Origin: Hypericum androsaemum
Lineage: Eukaryota > Streptophyta > Magnoliopsida > Malpighiales > Hypericaceae
Reading direction: 5' to 3'
DNA: 64,000 nucleotides
Assembly: GCA_963995505.1 (NCBI GenBank)
Contig: OZ023186.1
Location: forward strand, 7,679,070-7,743,069
Both the position numbers and the translations under genes were made by a program. Shown piece by piece: positions 22,787 to 35,129 of this stretch. Position 1 is the first letter of the stretch. Each line of letters starts with the position of its first letter. The notes under the pieces were generated by a model. The model saw only the letters and a list, made by a program, of their open reading frames with translations, did no database searches and had not been told where the DNA came from.

Positions 22787-23272
22787 AACGGATTTTTAGG
22801 CGCTCTTTTTTCCAGCTGTTTGGCAAAGACAGGGTTTTTTACAGAGGACTCGGCTGCAACCACACACGATAGGTATGTAGGATTTCAGTTTTTTCTTCTC
22901 TCCTTGAGGTGGGAGGGTGGGTGGCATCTCTTTTATGGGATATCTCGGGGCTAGGACTGTAGGCGCTCAGTTATTGGACTGCTATTTGATATCTGGGCCC
23001 CCAGACTGCCGACTTGTGGATTCGGCTGGGTTAGTGGATAGGCGGCGTCATCCTGGCCTATTAGTTAGGGACGCCACTCTGACTGCCCAACCTGTGGGTT
23101 TCAGCGGAGTAGGTCTTAGAGTTTTTGGGCTCTCCGCTGGTCTGTTGATCAAAGATTCCCACCCCTTTGGACTGCCCAGGATATAGGATCAGTAGGGGTA
23201 GGTCTTAGGTTTTTCGTGTTTCTATTCTCTCTTTTCTTTGCCTTAATAAATTATTTTTCTCGCCAAAAAAAT
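22787..23272 (+). mobile_element. LINE 3' UTR fragment, same family as 1,134-2,740
   Basis: It aligns with 2,290-2,740 (ggatttttaggcgctctttt, GGGTTTTTTACAGAGG, TTTCAGCGGAGTAGG) and ends in CGCCAAAAAAA. Compared with copy B (48,545-48,570), about 20 bp of target were lost and there is no target-site duplication. It sits between exons 2 and 3 of the pseudogene. Confidence 0.85.
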
Positions 23273-23495
23273 GTATCGTTACCAATATTAAAAACATACA
23301 TTAATAATAACAATTATGTAAAGAAACTACAGAGGAAAATTACACCACAGTAAATTGTATGGCGAACGGCCTCATAAATCGCAGAAGTATACGTATATCA
23401 TTCTTTTCCTTTTTGACGTCAACATCACTTTCTTTCGAAAGATCAGATATGGTTCCCTCCCGTGATTGTACCAAATTATATGAAAACAACGTATA

Positions 23496-23718
23496 TGTTA
23501 TAAATTATTTATAATCTAAGCATATGAATATAGAGAATAATAAGGAAGAGAAGAGAATGAAGTTCTCATTAATAGGTCAAGAATTGTGTACAAATGGTAA
23601 TGGCATAAGTCCTATTTATAGGTCAATATTCTACCTACTACTTACCTACTATTCCACTAAACTTGTTAATGGAGAATTAGGTGAAGTGGAGAAGTAGGTG
23701 AGGGCATCCATTAATACA
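23496..23718 (-). repeat. Copia 3' LTR
   Basis: On the plus strand it runs from tgttataaattatt to ccattaataca, 223 bp, giving TG...CA ends. A pyrimidine-rich stretch follows (23,721-23,738); on the minus strand this is the polypurine tract CCAAGGGGGAGTATTA. Confidence 0.75.
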
Positions 23719-24053
23719 TAATACTCCCCCTTGGATGCCATTTGAATAATGTGTCTCATTAAAACCTTATTAGGAAAAACCCTATGGAAAAAATCATAAT
23801 CAAAGGAAAAAGAGTACATCATCATAAAATTACTGCCTCATTAAAACCTTACCCGGAAAACCCATTGGGATAAAACCGTGGTTAAGGAAAAAGGGTACAG
23901 TGTAAAATAATATCTCCCCCTCGTGTCTACATCATTTGAGATCTCTGAGTCGTTTCAGACCAATATTACGAACATGCTTCTCAAAAACTGTAATGGGCAG
24001 GAATTTCGTGAACAAATCTGCCAAATTGTCACTTGAATGAATTTGTTGAACAC

Positions 24054-24480
24054 TTATCTCCCATCCTTTTGAAGATCATGTGTGAAAAAGAACTTTGGTG
24101 ATATATATTTTGTCCGATCACCTTTAATATATCCTTCTTTTAATTGTGCGATGCATGCAGCATTATCCTCATATAAGGTCGTAGGTATTCCCTTTTGCAA
24201 AGGTAATCCACAAGATTCTCGAATGTGTTTGACAATAGATCTCAACCAAACACATTCTCGACTTGCTTCATGAATAGCCAAATTCTCAGAATGATTAGAT
24301 GAGGTAGCTGCTATAGTTTGTTTCTTGGAGCGCCATGAAATGGCAGTACCTCCATATGTAAATAAGTATTCGGTTTGCGATCGACTATTGTGAGGATCAG
24401 ATAAATATCCTGCATCTGCATATCCAATTACTTCTGCCTCTGAGATACTAGGGTAATACAAACCCATATCCATTGTACCT
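24054..24480 (-). pseudogene. Copia RNase H
   Basis: EVIGYADAGYLSDPHNSRSQTEYLFTYGG, with the first catalytic Asp, is followed by ISWRSKKQTIAATSS, LAIHEASRECVWLR and YEDNAACIAQ. This is the standard Copia RNase H layout. It is separated from the reverse-transcriptase frame by a frameshift near 24,480-24,540. The final HIRVQ/HFIRD-like block has decayed (SPKFFFTHDLQKDGR). Confidence 0.9.
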
Positions 24481-26061
24481 CGAAGGTAATGAAATATTTG
24501 TTTTACTCAAGTCCAATGTCTTCTTGTAGGTGAAGAACTGTATCTTTGCTAGTAAATTAACAGAAAATGATATATCAGGTCGTGTATGACTAGCGAGATA
24601 CATTAGCGCACCTATTGCACTAAGATATGGTACTTCAGGACCAAGAAATTCTTCACCATTTTTTCGAGGTCTAAAAGGGTCTTTTTTCACATCAAGTGAC
24701 CTTACAACCATTGGAATGTTCAATGGATGCGCTTTATCCATATTGAAACGCTTCAGCACCTTTGCTATATAGGAAGATTGATGCATAAAAATTCCTTCTC
24801 CAAAATGTTCAATTTGTAATCCGAGACATAATTTGGTCTTTCCTAAATCTTTCATTTCAAATTCATTTTTCAAACAATCAACTGCCTTTTGGAGCTCTTC
24901 AGGAGTTCCAATGATATTGAGATCATCAACATAAACTGCAATTATAACGAACTCAGGTTCAGATCTCCTTATAAAAACACATGGGCAGATTGGATCATTC
25001 TTATAGCCTTCCTTTAATAAGTAGTCACTAAGACGATTATACCACATACGCCCTGATTGTTTCAATCCATATAAAGATCGACATAATTTGATCGAGTATA
25101 GTCCATTTTGACTAGAATCACGTACTTCTGGTACATTGAATCCTTCTGGGATTCTCATATAAATGTCACTATCCAGTGAACCATATAAATAGGCTGTAAC
25201 AATATCCATAAGACGTATATTCAACTTTTCATGTACTGCCAGACTTATCAAATATCGAAAAATGATTGCATCCACCACAGGAGAATATGTCTCTTCATAA
25301 TCAATACCAGGTCTTTGAGAAAAACCTTGTGCGACAAGTCGTGCTTTATATCTCACGACTTCATTTTTCTCATTTCGTTTACGCACAAATACCCATTTAT
25401 ATCCTACGGGTTTCACCCCTTTGGGTGTGCGGACTACAAGTCCAAAAATTTCACGTTTCGCAAGTGAATCTAATTCAGATTTCATTGCGTCTTTCCAATT
25501 TGGCCAATCTTTTCTATGCATGCATTCCTTGATAGATTTTGGCTCTAGATCCTCTTCATCTTCCATAATATTTAGCGCTACATGGTAGGCAAAAATATCG
25601 TCGACGATAACTTTATTTCGGTTCCATTTTTCTTCAGTCATAACATAATTTATTGAGATCTCATGATTATCACAATGTTCAGGTACCTGATCTTTCATTG
25701 AAAGTGACTCATCTAGAGTCTTCCCTTCCTTGATATTAATATTGACTGGGGACTCTTCAGGAGTCACGATATCCTCGATTTGACCATCTTGATATTTTGT
25801 TCCTTTTCTTTTACGAGGATTTTTATCTTTGGAACCAATAGGTCTACCACGTTTAATTTGTGCCTTATTTTCATTGGTAATAATTGATCGTCCTTCAGGG
25901 ACATCAATTCTAAAAGGAGTATTAGCAGCCGGAATATGTGACTTAGTCACTTTCTTTGGGTCAGCAAAAGCGTCTGGCAACTGATTAACTAAATTCTGCA
26001 GATGAATTATCTTTTGAACTTCAAGTTCACTTTGCTTTGTGCGAGGATCTAAATAACACAA
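24448..26061 (-). pseudogene. Copia reverse transcriptase
   Basis: A 537-codon open frame. From about residue 185: WPNWKDAMKSELDSLAKREI, VGYKWVFVRKRNEKNEVVRY, KARLVAQGFSQRPGIDYEET, YSPVVDAIIFRYLISLA, then VTAYLYGSLDSDIYM (D at the first catalytic position), SLYGLKQSGRMWYNRL and the intact YVDDLNIIG. The N-terminal part is the basic linker (KRGRPIGSKDKNPRKRKG). The body is undamaged, so the insertion is fairly young. The tail runs into a frameshift. The palm residues are all present, but the element cannot transpose by itself. Confidence 0.93.
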
Positions 26062-27465
26062 AGATAATTCATTCCAGCTAATATCTTTTTCAGGCTGCTT
26101 AGTTTCTTCCCCTAATGTTGGAAATATTGATTTATCGAAATGACAATCGGCAAAACGTGCCGTAAATATATCTCAAGTACGTGGCTCAATGTACTTTATT
26201 ATCGATGGAGATTCAAACCCAACATATATTCCCAACCTTCTTTGGGGTCCCATTTTAGTGCGTTGTGGTGGAGCAATTGGAATATAAACCGCACATCCAA
26301 AAATTCTTAGATGGAAAATATTTGGTTCCTGACCATGAACCAATTGTAATGGGGAGAATTCATGATAATTTGTTGGCCTAATGCGAATTAACATTGCTGC
26401 ATGTAAAACAGCATGTCCCCAAACAGAAATAGGAAGTTTTGCTCTCATTAGTAATGGCCTTGCAATTAATTAAATCTGTTTAATAAATGATTCGGCAAGA
26501 CCATTTTGAGTGTGAACATGAGCTACAGGATGTTCAACGTTTATACCAATGGCCATACAATAATCATTGAATGTTTGAGAAGTGAATTCACCAGCATTAT
26601 CAAGATGAATGGTCTTAATGGGATTATCTGGAAAATGAGCTCGTAATCGAATTAACTGAGCTAGTAATCTCGCAAACGCCAGGTTGCGAGTTGATAATAA
26701 AGATACATGTGACCATCTAGTTGATGCATCAATTAATACCATAAAGTATCTAAATGGTCCACATGGTGGATGAATAGGTCTACATATATCACCATGTATA
26801 CGTTCCAAAAATCCGAGGGATGCAGTCCCAATTTTAGCTGGTGATGGCCTGGTTATTAATTTTCCTTGAGAGCATGCAACGCATGACAATTGATTGGATA
26901 GAAAAATCTTCTGGTTCCTTAAAGAATGTCTACATGAATTGTTAATAACTCTTCGCATCATTATTGACCCGGGATGGCCCAACCGGTCATGCCAAATTAC
27001 AAAATCAGTAAACTTCTGGTTTACTGTTGCATGTGCCTCCATTGCACTAATATACGTATAATATAAGCCACATGAATAAGCGGGTAGCTTTTCCAACACA
27101 CACTTTTTACCCGAAATAATATTTGTAATATACAAATATTCTTTGTTTCCTTCATTTGTTGTCTCAACATGATACCCATTTTGGCGTATATCTTTGAAAT
27201 TTAATAAGTTTCTTTGAGACTTAGGAGAATATAATGCATTATTTATGCAAAAATTTGTACCTCCAGGTAATAATAAATTAGCTCTTCCGGAGCCTTCAAT
27301 TAAATTCGTAGTACCTGATATAGTACTAACATTTGCATCTTGCATTTGTAAATGAAGGAAATATTTATCATCCTTAAGTATGGTGTGCGTTGTGGCACTA
27401 TCTGCTAAACACAGATCTCTTTCTCGAGTAGATAAGCCAACTCGTGCCAATTCCATACTCTTCAT
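26062..27465 (-). pseudogene. Copia protease and integrase
   Basis: The start of this stretch carries the protease site LADSATTHTI. Then come the gag-pre-integrase domain (WHDRLGHPGSIMM, CVACSQGK) and the integrase core, with D in HGDICRPIHPPC, D in IHLDNAGEFTS (usually SDNGGEF) and E in NGLAESF. Stops at about 26,470 (TAA after SFIKQI) and 26,173 (TGA after EPRT) lie in the same frame as the following sequence, so these are point nonsense changes, not shifts. Confidence 0.9.
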
Positions 27466-27559
27466 AATGAAAGAAATATTTATATTAAATGCGAGTAACG
27501 AAAATATGATAATAGAAAAAGCCAGGAAATATACTTAAGAAATGAACAAGAACATGGAT

Positions 27560-27960
27560 ATTAAAGTGTTATTCAATAAGAAAATCAGCAACATCCAAAT
27601 GAGTGGAGTCATTTAGGCCAAATTCAGGGCTACCATCCATGTTCATAATGCGAGAGCCATCATCTTGATAAAGCTCAACTAGATACTTTGGTGCACAACA
27701 GGTGTGAGCTAAGTGGCCTTTGCATCCACAACGATGACATGAATTTTCTATTTTTATTCCACTATCACCATCTCTTCGTGGTTTCTTTTCTTTGTTCTCC
27801 CACTTCAGGTGGCGAGACGTGTTCTTAAAATTACCACCACGGTAATCATATCCTCCACGATCATTATCATGTCCACGATCGCGACCCCAGCCTATTAAAT
27901 TTTGTCACATTCACTTCAGGGAATGGAGCATAACCAGTTGGACGGGCCTCTATAATTCAA
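27560..27960 (-). pseudogene. Copia gag C-terminus, zinc knuckle
   Basis: CHRCGCKGHLAHTC (CX2CX4HX4C) is visible at about 27,698-27,740, preceded by a basic Gly/Arg-rich stretch. A frameshift lies near 27,895. The block GYAPFPEVNVTKF occurs twice (27,900-27,932 and 27,962-27,995), so a short internal duplication is present. No native start remains. Confidence 0.75.
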
Positions 27961-28690
27961 ATTTGTCACATTCACTTCAGGGAATGAAGCATAACAATTA
28001 AATTTTAGTCCAGAAATCTAATTGTAATATTCCAGGGACCAAAATGTTAGAGAATATTTTCTCTAACATATTAGATTTGATTTATCATAGATAAATATAA
28101 TTGAGATAAAATTATTATATAGACATAACACAAATATAAGGAAACAAATGATTAAAATGATATTCTGTCCTTATTTGAAAATATGAGAAAATATAAAGTA
28201 CTAATCAGTAATTTTGTCCCCTTTCCTTCCCTTTTTGATCGGCGTGCATAATATCAGTTTAGTACCTATAAGTTTGACGCGTGTGCAAGCGAGGACAAAT
28301 TCGGTGTTCAATGTGTAAACTTACAGTTCAGTCCCTAAAACTTTCTCGCGTGTGCGAATAAGGACATAATCCTTATCCGCGTTCCAAAACAAAATTTCTC
28401 ATAGGTCCCTAGAGGTTTCTAATCATTTTATGAAAGGACAACAGGAGGTTTTTTCATGAAAAATCTTTACCAAATAAATCCGATTTTTGCAAAGAAAATT
28501 TTACAAAATTATTTCCTTTGAGAAAATCATTTATAAGCCAGAACTAAACTTCATATGTTTCAATAACATTGAGAATCCAACAACAATGAATAATTTTATA
28601 TGAGAATCAAACAAGAATGAATAATTATAAATTGTAAGAATACTTACAAAATTAAGCTCAATTCTTCTCAAGAAATTATTGAGAATTATT
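27961..28690. other. Unassigned AT-rich sequence at the truncated 5' side of the Copia element
   Basis: There is no coding potential. It contains a near-perfect 24-bp palindrome, tgttagagaatat followed by tttctctaaca, at 28,044-28,067. Copy B does not have this stretch. It could be the remains of another LTR element. Confidence 0.5.
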
Positions 28691-28858
28691 GGCAATATAG
28701 CTAAATTATTGGCAAATAGGTAGCCTAGCTACCTACAAGTTAAGTAATCATTCGGTTACATGTTACATTCTAATAAGTAATGAGCACCTTGCTTAAATAT
28801 AGCTAAAAATGAAGCAAAAACTCATCATTAGCAGAAAATGTTATAAACGTTTGAATTA

Positions 28859-29107
28859 TTATTTAGACAAAAGATGATTAGATAAAATAAATAATACATG
28901 AAGTTGTGCTGCCTTGAGCCAATGGGTCGTATTTGCTGGATGTATTGAGCAACTCTTGCGTCCGGAGAACGCAATACGGGAAGGCGATATTTGATGAGAG
29001 GCAATTATTTGGTGGCGAGCTCTAACATCTGAAAATCTTACCGCAGATGAAGGTAAGCAGCGGGAAATTTCCATTCGAAGCTCAAGTAATAAATTATTAC
29101 AGATCAC
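28859..29107 (-). pseudogene. Possible first exon, copy A
   Basis: It matches 49,064-49,342 in copy B. The predicted product starts MEISRCLPSSAVRFSDVRAR and is rich in Ser, Arg and His with few acidic residues, like a plastid transit peptide. The link to exon 2 is unproven. Confidence 0.45.
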
Positions 29108-30800
29108 TATGGACTTTATAGAGATCGGAGCTACTCAATTTATAGTAAAACCTGATCTCGAATTGACGATTAACGTGGTTTACGTGGATAACAGTTTTTT
29201 GGTTTTTGGTTTATAACAATATTAATCGGTCATTTACTGAATGACTAATCCAGTATTCCCAATAACTCATACAAGAGATCGTTTAATTAAACTAGAACAA
29301 TTCTCTCACTAGTTAAATCTTAAATGCCTCACTCTAGTGCTTCTTGGTTATAATAGTTTTAATTATGATAAATTTATTGGTGATATTTGATTCACTATTA
29401 GTTTTTTTTTAGAAGCATTCACTATTAGGTTGGCCACTAGGTTGGCGACCGGGTACAATAGTACATAAGAAGTTATTTTAGTCGATTGCCGTGCCCGACG
29501 GGTATGATAGTTTTACGACTGATAACACTCTTCGAAATATTTGATTGGCGGCTAGGTTGTGGGCCAAGTACAACATTAGATATAATTCTTAAAAAAGTAC
29601 AACAGTAGATAAGGAATTATTTAAAAAAATTAATGTGCCCGACGGTTGTTAGCAGTTGGCTACAACAATTGGCTACTACGTTGAACTTGTCATCCTCATA
29701 TATTTGTCTTCTCTGTGGACGTATGCAGCTACAACATTCTCCACCAAAGTTATTAAAGGGTATTCAATCTAATCACACAAGTCATATATAAAATTGATAT
29801 AGATTTACGATTAAATCCTTAATTGTGTAATTATTGTTGAAAATTTTACCTAGCAAAAAATAAAGAAAGATATAAGCTTTGTTTCTCTGACGAGCGTGTC
29901 GAGACCTCTCAAAATAAATTGATATTTGCAATTCACTAATTTGTAGCAAGTAAGTGGAAATACCGAGTCAGATCTAAGGAGAGATGAATACTAAATTAAT
30001 CTAACTATTAAAACAAAAGTGAAAAGGGGAGTTTTGTGAGATTCAATGTCGAATGATATCAAGGAACACAAAAGAGAAGTAAGAGTAAAAATCATTGAGA
30101 GAAAAAAGTAGATTCGAGATCGGAGTACCACGACAGGCTGGTTGATCACTGGATCACAAAAGATAATCTAATTCATCTAGCAAATAGGTATAAATCTCCC
30201 GCAACCGCAAAGAGATCACTAGCATCATTAATCAATTAGCCAAACAATTGCTTAACTAATTGCTTACCACCTAATAGACATAATATTAACCAATTTCAAT
30301 TCTATAACGCAGTAGTATTAAGAACAAATGTTCATACTCCTAGCGATGATACTCAAAACTTTTGCATGTACAAACTAGCCTTACTTATTCCTAGTTAATT
30401 AGTTTGATAACGACCATTCCTCGTTGAATTAACCTTGCTCCTAGTTCAATTCCTAACTACAACTGCTAATCAAGAATCAATGGCAACTTAAGCTCTAGAA
30501 TTAATTCACAATCGCAAATCATTCAAGAATAATAATAAGCACAAGGAATAAACAAATGCTACTCAAATAGAATTATAAAACAAGATCCTCACAACCAAAA
30601 CTTGGGTCTCCTCTCTCAAATCAACCTAGAAGATTAGTTCTTCATGGTCATGACAAAGGCAAAATAAAATAAAGTCTAGTTCTCGTATAAAAAGGTATCA
30701 TAAAAAATAAGTCTAGAGAACTTTTTCGAGAGTCCTCAATGATGCAGAAACCAAATTTCTAATTTTATCCCAATTATTCGTCAATAAAATCTACCAGATC
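29108..30800. repeat. Upstream region of the prenyltransferase, copy A
   Basis: AT-rich and non-coding, aligned with 49,343-50,980. 29,420-29,540 has repeated aggttggcgac/ggttggccac motifs. The same motifs recur at 57,960-58,050, 60,870-60,960 and 61,872. No gene is seen. Confidence 0.75.
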
Positions 30801-30839
30801 AGCGGTTGGCTCAAACTGTATCATACAGATGGTTCCGCT

Positions 30840-32640
30840 TGTGTTCTCGCCCCCAAGCTCTCCGGAGTGGTTAAGCAGAAGCGTCATTGTAAAGGTCAAG
30901 GATTCAAAATAAGGAGTTAACCTAAGCACTTTTCTTAACAGTCTGGGCTGTCATTTTACTGATGTTCGTCCTCTAGGTGCTCTTCACTATCTAATCACCC
31001 TTTTGGATTGTGATTCCAAAGCTAAATGGTCGATTGAGTTCGAGCAGCATTTTATGGAGGTAAGGGACTGGTCACCATCTTTTGTTCCACTGCCCAGGAC
31101 GGTCTGGATATCTGCTAGTGGAATCCCTCTCAATGCTCGATGCGAGGAGTTTTACAAAGTCTTGGTTGCTCCTATTAGTTCTCTGATTATGGCTGACGAG
31201 AATTGTCATTCCTCGGTGGATGAAGTGTTCCTACTGATTCATACTAATATCTCTGGGTTCATCAACTCAGTTGTTCAGGCTCTCGAAGGTTTCCTCACTC
31301 GATCATTCTGAAGGAATTTACTAGATCAGATTTTGGATCTTGTAATTTTGACAGTAACGAGTGGGACTCCTGCTCCTTCGGATCCAACTTGCCAGAGTGT
31401 GTGGCCGACTCTCAGGTTGGTCCCATTCTTCACAGCCCTCCGGTGATTGGGGGACCACAAGTTGGAGATGGTTTGGCTTGCCGATCAGATAAGTCGGTGG
31501 AAAATGCCATGGGTAGTTGTGAAATTCAAAAGATGACTCTTCATCTCCTCTAAGCCCAACACACGAGGCGGGCAACCTTAAATCTTGTGATTCCCGGCTA
31601 TCACTTGGGCCCCACTTGAATTTAAATCCCCTAGCAGATTCTAATTATCTCTAGTTAATGGGCCCTCTCGATTCTCCTTGGCCCATGAACCCCCATCAGT
31701 CTTCCTTCTCTCTAGGCGTGAATGGGCCCGATATCTCTTCTCAGCAGGCATCTAGCCCTTGTTAATAGTTCTCAAGTGCTTTCTACCTCCCTAGATGTGA
31801 ACGGGCCTGGCACATCCCCTGTACAAATTCCAGGTCTCGAATACGGGCTTCTTGCCCTTGTCCCTCTTAACGGACCTCCAGTTACCTCTGCGGGCCGGTT
31901 GGTTGTTAAGTCAGTCACACCTGTCCCACCACTGACCACGGAGCTAGTTGACGATCCTTTCACTGTCGCTCAACCCCAAAAGGAGAAGTCAAAAGGTCGT
32001 AAGCCAGTCAAGTTGAGGTCAATCAATCTATTACTCTACAAAATTCAAGTCGTTCACGAGTGTCCCAATGTGCAGTTTGGATGCTAGATCCAAAATTATT
32101 GGGGACAAGGAGATTAATCACAAAAATAAGGTAATCCTTGAAACCCTGGCTCAACCTCTATTAAGTTGGATGACATTTTGAGAATCGCCTGTGATGTTGG
32201 TGTTATCTCCAAAGACCACTCTGCCTCTCTACTAGAAGCTCTCAAAGGAAATCTTAATCAGCCCCAAGCACAAGTAGTCACCCTTCAGACACTGGTTGCA
32301 CAAGGAGATGACTCAGCCCAATGAATTGGCTGCTCTGAAATGCACGGCGCATTAATACCCCGACCAAAAGGCGTGTTATTAAGAGTATGGTTTGATTAAA
32401 TAAGGCTGGAATTCTTGGTCTCATGGAGACTAAAATGGAGATTCCCATTGCTGTTTTCACTAAACAAATGTGGAGAAAAGAGCAGATGGGTTGGGAAGCG
32501 GTGCCCTCTTCTGGGCACTTAGGTGGTTTATTTTTGCTGTGGATTTTTAAGTTTGTAACATGCTTACTTCTATTTAGAACACCCTTAGTTGCATTTACGT
32601 TTTGGATTGAATACTGCCACAAATAAGGTGGGCAACATTA
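30840..32640 (+). mobile_element. LINE ORF1 and endonuclease fragment
   Basis: 30,980-31,311 encodes a DUF4283-type ORF1 domain (MEVRDWSPSFVPLPRTVWI, SGIPLNARCEEFYKVL, APISSLIMADEN). A Pro/Ser-rich linker with stops follows. 32,400-32,540 holds the start of an apurinic-like endonuclease domain (AGILGLMETKMEIPIAVF, GWEAVPSSGHLGGLFLLW). This is the order of a plant L1 element. The sequence stops before the endonuclease catalytic centre, and frames are broken at 31,310 and 32,085. Confidence 0.75.
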
Positions 32641-32689
32641 TCCGAGTTATTATTTTGGGACGTTGGATGGAGAGAGTGCACATGTGTGG

Positions 32690-32950
32690 GGCATTTTCAA
32701 GTTTTCACATTGAGGAGCATCCAGCGTTGCACAACGTGATATACAATGGTGTATCATCATGCATAAAATAGTACACAACACGACATACAGTGGCACCCAA
32801 TATAACATGCCGTAGTGCATCATGAGACATACAATGGTGCATCATGCAACATACATTGGTGCACATCGCACATATAGTGATATATCATGTGACATAAAAT
32901 AGTTGCATCATGCACATATAGTAGTTCATCATTAGTCAATGATAATAAAT
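32690..32950. repeat. Degenerate 20-22-bp tandem repeat (acatacaatggtgcatcatg)
   Basis: About ten loose units contain the words CATACAATGGTGCATCATG or ACATATAGTG. No coding sequence is seen. Confidence 0.75.
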
Positions 32951-32999
32951 TACATAAATATCCCTACATAATTAAAGATATTACAAAAATATTATTACG

Positions 33000-33700
33000 T
33001 GCGCGGACCTTAACAGGCCTCCTGACCAGGACACCTTCACTTGAAGTTACCTTTTCTGCCAATCCGTCCTCACCATCTCTTCTTTTGGAGCTCGGATCTG
33101 GAAGCCCTTCTCTATTCTTTCCCCGAGGTTCAACATTCCAGACGTCCACTGCCCTAGTTCGGTCCCTCTTGTCCAACGCAGATTGTTGCAAACTGTCATA
33201 TCTCGACGTACAATCTTCATGGCTAACTCATCTCGAACTCGGTATGTCTTACAGCTTGTTGGGTAATGCCCAATAATCTTGAAATGCGAACAATAATTAG
33301 GCATAGTTGCATAAGCTAATTCCACCCACGAACTTTTGCCAGGACGGTCTAACATAATCTTTTCTTGTAAATGATTAGCAAATCAACTTCGACAAAGTAC
33401 TCACACACAATTTTCAAAACTACGATGAAAGCGTCAATTTCCAATACAATTTTATGGTTCGGGCGGCATACAATTTATCGTCAATAACAACTGAATAGTG
33501 ATCACCTTTTAGGACTGGCTAGAGAGGTGAACCTTGCATGTTCCATCCCAAAGGATGAGCACAGACTGAGCTTGCATACGTCTTCCCGGGTTGCGGCATC
33601 TTCAGTGACATAATATAATCATTCTTGGCCAAGGCCTTCTTGAAACCTCCTGAGGAGAGAGCCCTTTCGTGTTGCTTCTTCATAGATAGTGATCTGTATG
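33000..33700 (-). mobile_element. Second LINE ORF1 fragment, minus strand
   Basis: 33,047-33,355 contains a CCHC knuckle in frame (YCSHFKIIGHYPTSC), typical of the C-terminal side of DUF4283 ORF1 proteins. 33,370-33,700 in other frames reads FKKALAKNDYIMSLKMPQPG, similar to the N-terminal side. Several stops break it. Confidence 0.6.
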
Positions 33701-33776
33701 TTTGCTACTCATGGTGTGTTTATTTAGGTTTTTCTTAGGCTATGCCTATAAAGAGATCTATACCTGTTATATTCAT

Positions 33777-34993
33777 TTTTTTAGAAGGGCGCCGCAAAGC
33801 CTATATTAAGGTAAACAGAAGAAAAATATAGAGAAGTACAGACATAACAAACATAGACACGAAACAGAACACGACAACCAATCTGAAAGGAGCAGAGACG
33901 CATGGGTGGAGAGGAAGGGCGAACGATAGACTACGAGAGCCAAAATATTTGAGGAAAAAGTTGCTGAGACAAGCTATGGCTAATAACCACAAGATCACGT
34001 CAAAGTCGCAATCTCGTGGGCATTTGAATACATACAAGATGCCGAGGTTGGACAATTTCAACCGAGATAAGACTATCCACCTGCACCAATTGCACGAGTT
34101 CTGAGAACTGAACAAATCTTAGAACGAGCATGGGTAGATCTAAGCAAAAGCAAACGCACGAAAAAATAAACATAAACCTGATGATACCACTAGACACGAG
34201 TGGTGCGGGGAACACAAACACAAACCAACAAAGCCCGAAGAGACTATTCAACAACGATAGCTTGGGCAACCAGCAACAACAAAAGGAGAAAGCACTAATA
34301 CAGAAAAATAAAAGTATCATGGGCTAGAGGGGAGGTCTACTATGACCCACCCCTCTGGACCTTAGCGAGGGGCTACACCAAGCCAGCCGGATGGTTGAGA
34401 CGGGCCTGGAGGCAGGCCAGTAGAGGCCAACAGCTCGAGGGGGATCTCTGGGATGGAGAACAGTGATCTGAAAAGGAGACATTAGGAGGGGCTTGCAACG
34501 AGAGGGGCAGACGAGTTTGCGGATGGTGGACAGGGAAAGGTCCGGGGAGCTTGAGGACGGGCCAATGAGCTAGAGGACAGGCCAGCTAGCTTAAAGGCTG
34601 AATGGTGGACCGACTAGCGATCTTGAGGACTGGCCGACGAGCTTATGAACTGAGGATAGAGGATGCGCCAGCGAGCTAGAGGGCAGGGGGACGGAGGAGG
34701 AAGGTAGGAGGGTGGAGGAAAGTAAGATGGAGGTGGCAGGAGGAAAATCGACCGGCTAAGGAGGATGGGTGAGTATGGGGCTAAGATGGATGGAGTTGTG
34801 GAGTTGAAAGTGGGATGGGAGTTGAAGGTGGGATGAGGGAAGGAAGAAGGCTAGCGGCTGCGTTCCTATTGAAAGCCCTAAAAAGGGTGAGTAATTTCTC
34901 CAACTTGGGGAGAGGGAAAATTGACACGAAAACCAAGTCACTGCTCCAACTAGGGGGAGAGGGAGTTAGAAAGGTGAAAATATCGAGCTCCCC
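33777..34993 (-). mobile_element. Family X element X2, complete, with 17-bp target-site duplication
   Basis: The flanks are atacctgttatattcat at 33,760-33,776 and 34,994-35,010. On the minus strand it starts GGGGAGCTCGATATTTTCAC, has TTGGAGC and TTAGGGCTTT near its 5' end and GCATTTAAATGCCCA in the middle. It ends CTTAATATAGGCTTTGCGGC followed by an A tail. No long frame resembles a transposition protein, so it depends on LINE machinery supplied elsewhere. It is 1,217 bp long. Confidence 0.88.
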
Positions 34994-35129
34994 ATACCTG
35001 TTATATTCATGAAATAATTTTTTTGTTGGAGTAATACAAATTATACCATTCAAAAAAATTCATTATCATATCTGACACTCTTTATGCAACCTACAGTTAT
35101 ATAAGGTCGTCTATTATTCTGATTAGAGT

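Larger units (their letters stand above)
23496..27960 (-). mobile_element. Copia element, minus strand, lacking its 5' LTR
   Basis: On the minus strand the order is gag C-terminus with zinc knuckle, protease, integrase, reverse transcriptase, RNase H, polypurine tract and 3' LTR. The gag N-terminus, primer site and 5' LTR are missing: no second LTR copy is found before copy B-like sequence resumes at about 28,690. It inserted into the region upstream of pseudogene exon 2. Confidence 0.9.
19788..29107 (-). pseudogene. Copy A aromatic prenyltransferase pseudogene (UbiA family)
   Basis: This is the decayed twin of the copy B gene. Remaining exons: 10 (19,788-19,862), 9 (20,537-20,569), 8 (21,044-21,106), 4 (21,997-22,222), 3 (about 22,332-22,486), 2 (23,335 to about 23,450) and a possible exon 1 (28,859-29,107). 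Exons 5-7, with the second Asp-rich motif, are absent; 21,250-21,530 is unrelated sequence. Lesions against copy B: TAA at 23,340-23,342 (copy B has CAA); the exon 2 donor gtatgt changed to ctctgt; a 1-bp deletion in exon 3 near ATTTCTATA that shifts the frame; the exon 3 donor deleted; and TGA at 22,120-22,122 (copy B has GGA). A LINE fragment lies between exons 3 and 2, and a Copia element before exon 2. It cannot make enzyme. Confidence 0.9.

Noticed and set aside
33801..34320. Cys/Phe-rich minus-strand frames that look like signal or membrane peptides
   Set aside because: They are the T-rich 3' half of family X element X2, and X1 and X3 give similar frames by base composition alone.
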